Assembly (NCBI GenBank): GCA_050942995.1
Contig: JBMNOI010000023.1
Coordinates: 1 to 36,582 of the forward strand
Reading direction: 5' to 3'
Length of the DNA stretch: 36,582 bases
From: JBMNOI01 sp050942995
GTDB lineage: Bacteria > Chloroflexota > Anaerolineae > UBA1429
The notes under the pieces: generated by a model
Database searches by the model: none
Told to the model about the DNA's origin: nothing
Seen by the model: the letters and a program-made list of their open reading frames with translations, nothing else
Program-made: the position numbers and the translations under genes
Shown here: one piece after another, positions 31,498 through 36,582 of the stretch
Position numbering within the stretch: the first letter of the stretch is position 1
How the letters are laid out: each line of letters starts with the position of its first letter

Positions 31498-32790
31498 GTG
31501 GGACAATCTGCGACAATGATCGGCAACGCACGGACGATCGAGCGTTCCATCCCGGACATGGCGCAGCGTGTTCGGCAATTGCTGCAACAGACCACCGAGA
31601 TGTGGTGGGCCGTCGATGATGCAGAGCGACTTCCGACGGGGCCGACCTTTACCCACCGCCAGCAACTGGAGCGCGAGAAGCATCTGGAGCGCCTGCTGGA
31701 GACGCTGACCTCTGAAGCACAGACGCCCCCTGTCGACGCGGATGAGCGCGCCGCGGCGCGCGATCGCCTGCTGCGGGCGGGGCGGGCGTTCTGCCGCGAT
31801 GCCATGGGCATACAGGAGCGTCATTTGAACGTGCTCTTTTCGCCCGAGTTCCTGGGTGGAGCCACCGGCTTTGTGCGGGCGACCCGCGACTTTGATCCCG
31901 GGATATCGGGCGAGGATATATTCCAGGCCAGCCGCAATGTGTGGACGATGTACGGCTTGCAGCGGCTGATGGGCCGGCCGGTGGAGCTGACGCCCTCGGT
32001 GTTTGCCTACAGCATGCTCTACCCCTACAGCGACAATTATCTGGATGATCCGACGGTGCCCGCCGCGATCAAGCGCGGCTTTAACGATCGGTTCAGCCGG
32101 CGCCTCATGGGCCGGCGCATCGAGCCCGCGAACGCCCGGGAAGAGATCATCTCTCGACTGGTGGGCATGATCGAGCAGCAACACGATCGCGCACAGGCCC
32201 CCTGGGTGTACGAGGCGCTGCTGGCCATTCATCGCGCCCAGTGTCGCAGCATGCAACTGCTTCACCGTCGCACGGCCCCCTACGAGGTCGATGTGCTGGG
32301 CATCAGCCTGGAAAAAGGCGGCACCTCGGTGCTGGCCGACGGTTATCTGGTATCCGAACGTCCCACGCCCGAACAGGAGATGAGTCTTTTTGCCTACGGT
32401 GCCTTTCTGCAACTGGTGGACGATCTACAGGATGTTCGTGGCGATGCAAAGGACGGCCTCCTGACGGTCTTTTCTCATGTGGTGGGACACTGGCCGCTGG
32501 ATGCCCTGGCGGGCCGTACCTTTGGGTTTGGGCGCCGCGTGTTGGCGACGCTGGATTGTTTTCACGGGAACGGGAGCGAGCCGCTGAAGGAACTGATGCG
32601 CGCCAGCGCCGATTGGCTACTGGTCGATGCCGTCGGCCGCTCGGCACGTTACATGAGCGCGCACTATCTGCATCAGGTCGAGGCCTATTCCCCCTTCCGC
32701 TACACGTTTCTGGCCCGCTGCCGCCGCAAATTGGCCCGACAGTGGCCCTCGCTAGCGCGCATGATCGAATCGCTGGTAATGCCATCGTAG
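31498..32790 (+). CDS. Isoprenoid-synthase-fold protein of uncertain product
   Basis: A 430-residue, almost wholly helical protein. Two Asp-rich sites suggest a class I isoprenoid synthase fold: YSDNYLDD (D179, D183, D184) and VDDLQD (D308, D309, D312), the latter very like the second motif of polyprenyl diphosphate synthases. The first motif is not the usual DDxxD, and an extra helical region of about 150 residues precedes it. It may bind Mg-diphosphate substrates, or be a degenerate relative. No other isoprenoid genes are next to it. The GTG at 31498 has TAAGGAG five nt upstream; a GTG at 31492 is an alternative. Confidence 0.65.
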   Translation: MGQSATMIGNARTIERSIPDMAQRVRQLLQQTTEMWWAVDDAERLPTGPTFTHRQQLEREKHLERLLETLTSEAQTPPVDADERAAARDRLLRAGRAFCRDAMGIQERHLNVLFSPEFLGGATGFVRATRDFDPGISGEDIFQASRNVWTMYGLQRLMGRPVELTPSVFAYSMLYPYSDNYLDDPTVPAAIKRGFNDRFSRRLMGRRIEPANAREEIISRLVGMIEQQHDRAQAPWVYEALLAIHRAQCRSMQLLHRRTAPYEVDVLGISLEKGGTSVLADGYLVSERPTPEQEMSLFAYGAFLQLVDDLQDVRGDAKDGLLTVFSHVVGHWPLDALAGRTFGFGRRVLATLDCFHGNGSEPLKELMRASADWLLVDAVGRSARYMSAHYLHQVEAYSPFRYTFLARCRRKLARQWPSLARMIESLVMPS

Positions 32791-33137
32791 CGGGCCGGCA
32801 TCATGCCGCCCAAATGACACTGGACAACGCGCCCATTTTCTGATAAACTTGATAATAATACTGATATTATGACCCCGACCCCGATGAAGGGTGTCCCATC
32901 ACATCCTCACGACACGCCGGCGTCGAGCCGGCCAAAGGGCCACACCCGGAATCTAGCCCGCCCTTGAGCGAGACTCATCGCACCGCCCTCCCGTCCCGAT
33001 CAACATGCCACCTCGAGGGCGCTGTGGCCATTTCCCTGATGTGTGTGAAAGCGAATCGGGCGGCCTGCGTTCATCGCCGCTGCCGACATCCCCCCTGATC
33101 GAAGGCAGACCCCCGATGATAAGGAGGATAGGGTTCC
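32791..33137. other. Intergenic region before the MoxR gene
   Basis: It contains an AT-rich patch with a small dyad (ATAATA-CTGA-TATTAT, 32855-32870) and a short GC hairpin (CCGGC/GCCGG, near 32920). A clear promoter was not found; the AT patch is the likeliest place. No gene is supported. Confidence 0.4.
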
Positions 33138-34053
<916 letters not shown>

Positions 34054-34073
<20 letters not shown>

Positions 34074-35436
34074 GTTCATCTCGGCGCTGCGCGCGGCAGG
34101 CGTGCGCATCTCCCTGGCCGAGAGCGAGGACGCCTGGCACGCCATGGAGCGTATGGGTGTGACGCACCGCGACCGGTTTCGCTGGACGCTGCGCGCCACA
34201 CTGATCAAAGATTCGGAAGATATCCCTGTTTTCGACGAACTGTTCGGCATCTACTTTGGGCAGGAAGAACAACCTCCGATGAACAATCCGCAGGACGACA
34301 TGTCGCCCGAGGATCAGGAGATGCTGCAGCAGGCCATGGAGCGGCTGGGCGGCGATCTGCGCCAGTTGCTGGAGTGGCTGCTCAACGGCCAGAGCCCTTC
34401 CGGCGAGCAGATGCAACAGCTCGCCAAGGCGGCGGGTACCGACAATGCCCGGTCGCCACAGCAGAGCCGCCAGTATGCCCGACGCATGCAACGCCTGCTG
34501 GGTTGGGATTATCTGGACCAGATGCTGGAGATGCTGTGGCAGTTGCTGGAGCAGATGGGGATGGACCCGAAGCAGATCGCCGAGCTGCGACAGCAGGTGG
34601 CCGAGAATCGCCACGCGCTAGAACAACAGATGGAACAATTCGCCGGGCAGGCCATCGGCGACAATATGGCCCGAGAGTATCGCAAGCAACAACCCTCCAC
34701 GTCCGACTTGATGGAGCGTCCCTTCGAACAACTCACACAGGACGAGGTCAACGCCCTACGTGAAGAGATCCGCCGCCTGGCGGCGCGCCTGCGCAGCCGC
34801 GCATCGTTGCGCCAGCAACGGGCCGATGAGGGCAAGCTCGATGCCAAGAGCACCATTCGCGCCAACCTGCGCTACGGCGGCGTGCCCATGGAGTTGCGCT
34901 TCAGGCATCGACGGCTCAAGCCGCGTATCGTCACCTTTGTGGATATCAGCACCTCTATGCGCCCGGTGACCGATTTCTTTCTCCGGCTGCTTTACGAGCT
35001 ACAGGATCAGGTGCAAAAGGTGCGCAGCTTTGCCTATATCGACCACCTGGAGGAGGTGAGCGACGATCTGAGTCGGCTCCCTCCCGATCGCGCCATGAGC
35101 GCCATCCTCTCGCGCCTGCCGCCCGGCCACTATAATACCGATTTGGGCCTCAGCCTGAACCAGTTCCGCAGCAACTATTGGGACGCCATCGACGGCCGCA
35201 CGACGGTCATCATCCTGGGCGACGCCCGTAACAACTTTAACGATCCCGCCCTCGATGTACTGTCGGATATCCGACGACGATCGCGCCGCCTGATCTGGCT
35301 CAATCCCGAATATCCCACACAGTGGGGACAGGGCGACAGCGATATGCTGGTCTATGAGCCGATCTGTAACGAAGTGCATCAGGTGCGCAACCTGGCCCAG
35401 CTCACCAATGCCATCGATCACATGCTGACGGGCTAG
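34054..35436 (+). CDS. CoxE-like von Willebrand factor A domain protein
   Basis: A 460-residue cytoplasmic protein. Residues 1-75 are a small helical domain; 75-280 are Gln/Glu-rich and helical (QQLLEWLLNGQS, MLEMLWQLLEQMG, a probable coiled coil). The VWA domain begins near 280 with LRFRHRRLKPRIVTFVDIS; the MIDAS triad start D297-x-S299-x-S301 is intact, and GDARNNF follows later. It should dock the MoxR ATPase encoded just before it. The family is CoxE-like (DUF58/VWA-containing), used to mature client proteins. Confidence 0.9.
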
Positions 35437-35464
35437 GGGGTGTTTGACGATGGGTTGCCTGTAA

Positions 35465-35493
35465 GTGTTGTGGAGGCTGCGCCTCCACAACAC
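35465..35493 (+). terminator. Hairpin after the MoxR-VWA operon
   Basis: A perfect 13-bp stem (35465-35477 with 35481-35493) and a TGC loop lie 28 nt past the VWA stop. There is no T-run, so termination is inferred from position. Confidence 0.6.
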
Positions 35494-35720
35494 GATACAA
35501 CGCCACACTCGGGTTCGTCCGTCATATTTGCCGCTGCCGATCTGCATGGCAGCGGCTCGTTTTTCGAGCGCTCCCCAGGGATGCAAGAGCCTCATCGGAG
35601 CCGAGGCCCACCGCCCGACGAATTATCCCCCAAAAGATAAAACGTCTATAATGGCAACCATGGTCACATCCCGAACATGCGCGACAGGATGATGGCACAT
35701 TATACCGGCGAGGGTACTCG

Positions 35721-36582
35721 ATGATCAGAACACGCCCTTGGGGATCCGTTTCGTATCGCCCCCTTTTGAGCATCGTGGCGGCGCTCTTTGCGCTGCTCGC
35801 TCTGGCGGCCTGCGCGCCGGCAATATCTCCCGCGGCCGACATCGCCCCGGAACCGCCCACAGTGGCCCGTCCGGTGCCTACCCCGACGGCGCCGCTCCTC
35901 GTACCCCCCGACGATCCGGCCGAATCCTCTCCCCCGGCGGATCGACGCCCTGTCGCAGTGACCATCCTGCACACCAACGATACCATGGGTGAGATCGAGC
36001 CCTGCGGTTGAGGCGTGCCCAAAGGTGGGCTGGCCCGGCGGGCGACAGCGATCAAAAGCGAACGAGCAACGAACGACGACCTCGTGCTGGTACTGGATGC
36101 AGGGAATGCGCTACACGGTGCGTGGGTGGCTTTTAGCAGCCAGGGACGCGTCATCATCGACGGGATGAACGCCATGGGCTATGACGCCATGGTGATCGGT
36201 GCGGCCGACCTGGCCCTGGGGATCGATGCGTTGTACGAGCGCGAGGCTGAGGCCGCGTTCCCGCTGCTCTCGGCCAACATCATGCCGGCAGGCGGCGGGG
36301 CGTCCCTGTTCGAACCCTATCGCATCATCGAACGCGACGGCCTGCGTGTCGGCGTGATCGGCATCAGCGAGCCCGAGGCCGCCGATGTGGCCGAGGTCAA
36401 GAGCGATATCTCGGTTGAGGACCCGGTAGCGGTTTCAGCACGTTATGTCGACCAATTGCGCGATGAGGTCGATCTTTTAGTCGTCCTCTCCCGGTTGGGG
36501 ATGGAGAGAGACATGGCCCTGGCCGAAGCCGTAGGGGGCATCGACATCATTATCGGGGGAAATACTCGACAGTTAATGCGAC
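35721..36582 (+). CDS. Metallophosphatase/5'-nucleotidase-like lipoprotein, in-frame TGA, possible selenoprotein (partial)
   Basis: The gene runs off the window. A lipoprotein signal ends in LAAC (Cys31), followed by a Pro/Thr linker and the family start VTILHTNDTMGEIEPCG. The frame then meets one TGA (36009-36011) and continues with full coding character to the end: GVPKGGLARRATAI, LVLDAGNALHG, MGYDAMVIGAADLALG, FPLLSANIMP, GLRVGVIGISEP, IDIIIGGNTRQ. Relatives with this layout read PCGC-x(n)-GGLARR, so the TGA falls where Cys is expected and may encode selenocysteine. A hairpin with GG in its loop follows at a fitting distance. The usual GNHE metal motif is GAADL here. Alternatives are a nonsense mutation or a sequence error. 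GAGGG precedes the ATG. Confidence 0.75.
36029..36049 (+). promoter_or_regulatory. Candidate bacterial SECIS hairpin
   Basis: GCTG-GCCC pairs with GGGC-(GA bulge)-CAGC around a GGC loop. The loop begins 26 nt after the TGA and its first two bases are G, within the limits of the usual bacterial SECIS model. A smaller hairpin (GCCC-AAAGGT-GGGC, 36017-36030) sits closer and competes for bases. Confidence 0.5.

Noticed and set aside
31432..32412. 326-codon antisense frame over the isoprenoid-synthase-like gene
   Set aside because: It opposes a gene with coherent motifs and a good start; it is open because of high GC and codon bias on the other strand.
36009..36011. TGA as the true end of a 96-residue lipoprotein
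   Set aside because: The frame beyond continues with family motifs for 190 codons to the edge of the window. A plain nonsense mutation is still possible and is named as the alternative.

Overview
The window is a high-GC bacterial chromosome segment, most likely from an uncultured or poorly known Chloroflexota (Anaerolineae-like) anaerobe. This placement is an inference from the gene mix: MASE1 and NarL-type signalling, lipoproteins with Thr/Pro linkers, a CoxD/CoxE-like MoxR-VWA pair, UroD-family and YjbQ proteins, and HgcAB. No rRNA, tRNA, CRISPR array or intact insertion sequence was seen.

Layout. 0.3-3.4 kb (minus): a GNAT acetyltransferase and a cystathionine gamma-synthase/lyase plus cystathionine beta-synthase-like pair, which fits transsulfuration. 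3.5-3.9 kb (minus): a gene-free stretch holding a well-defined non-coding RNA gene with its own TTGACA/TATGAT promoter and an intrinsic terminator; it may be a stand-alone IscB-type omega RNA (HEARO). 4.0-10.1 kb (minus): a complete branched-chain amino acid-type ABC importer (binding protein, two permeases, two ATPases) followed by a YtcJ-like amidohydrolase. 10.1-10.6 kb: divergent promoters and a 40-bp tandem repeat. 10.6-16.0 kb: an aldo/keto reductase with a ferredoxin tail and an altered active site, a coiled-coil protein, YbaK- and GrpB-family proteins, a UroD-family protein, and a HAD protein.

16.0-25.5 kb is signalling-rich: a NarL-type regulator with its histidine kinase, an orphan receiver, a PQQ-type sugar dehydrogenase lipoprotein, a methyltransferase, and a MASE1/PAS hybrid kinase. 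25.6-27.5 kb (minus) is the most consequential locus: arsR-hgcA-hgcB, the mercury-methylation genes, with a recognisable operator/promoter in front of arsR. Next come a LysW-like zinc-ribbon protein with its own promoter and terminator, an MFS transporter with a pseudo-receiver regulator, and two tandem 66-residue paralogues of unknown function. 31-35.4 kb (plus): YjbQ, an isoprenoid-synthase-like protein, and the MoxR/VWA pair. The window ends inside a metallophosphatase lipoprotein whose frame is interrupted by one in-frame TGA where relatives are expected to have Cys; a suitable hairpin follows, so it is a candidate selenoprotein.

Promoters in this genome often carry the extended -10 TGCTATAAT, which helps to place transcription units. 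Start codons were mostly chosen by Shine-Dalgarno match and family alignment. All function calls come from reading motifs, not from database searches.
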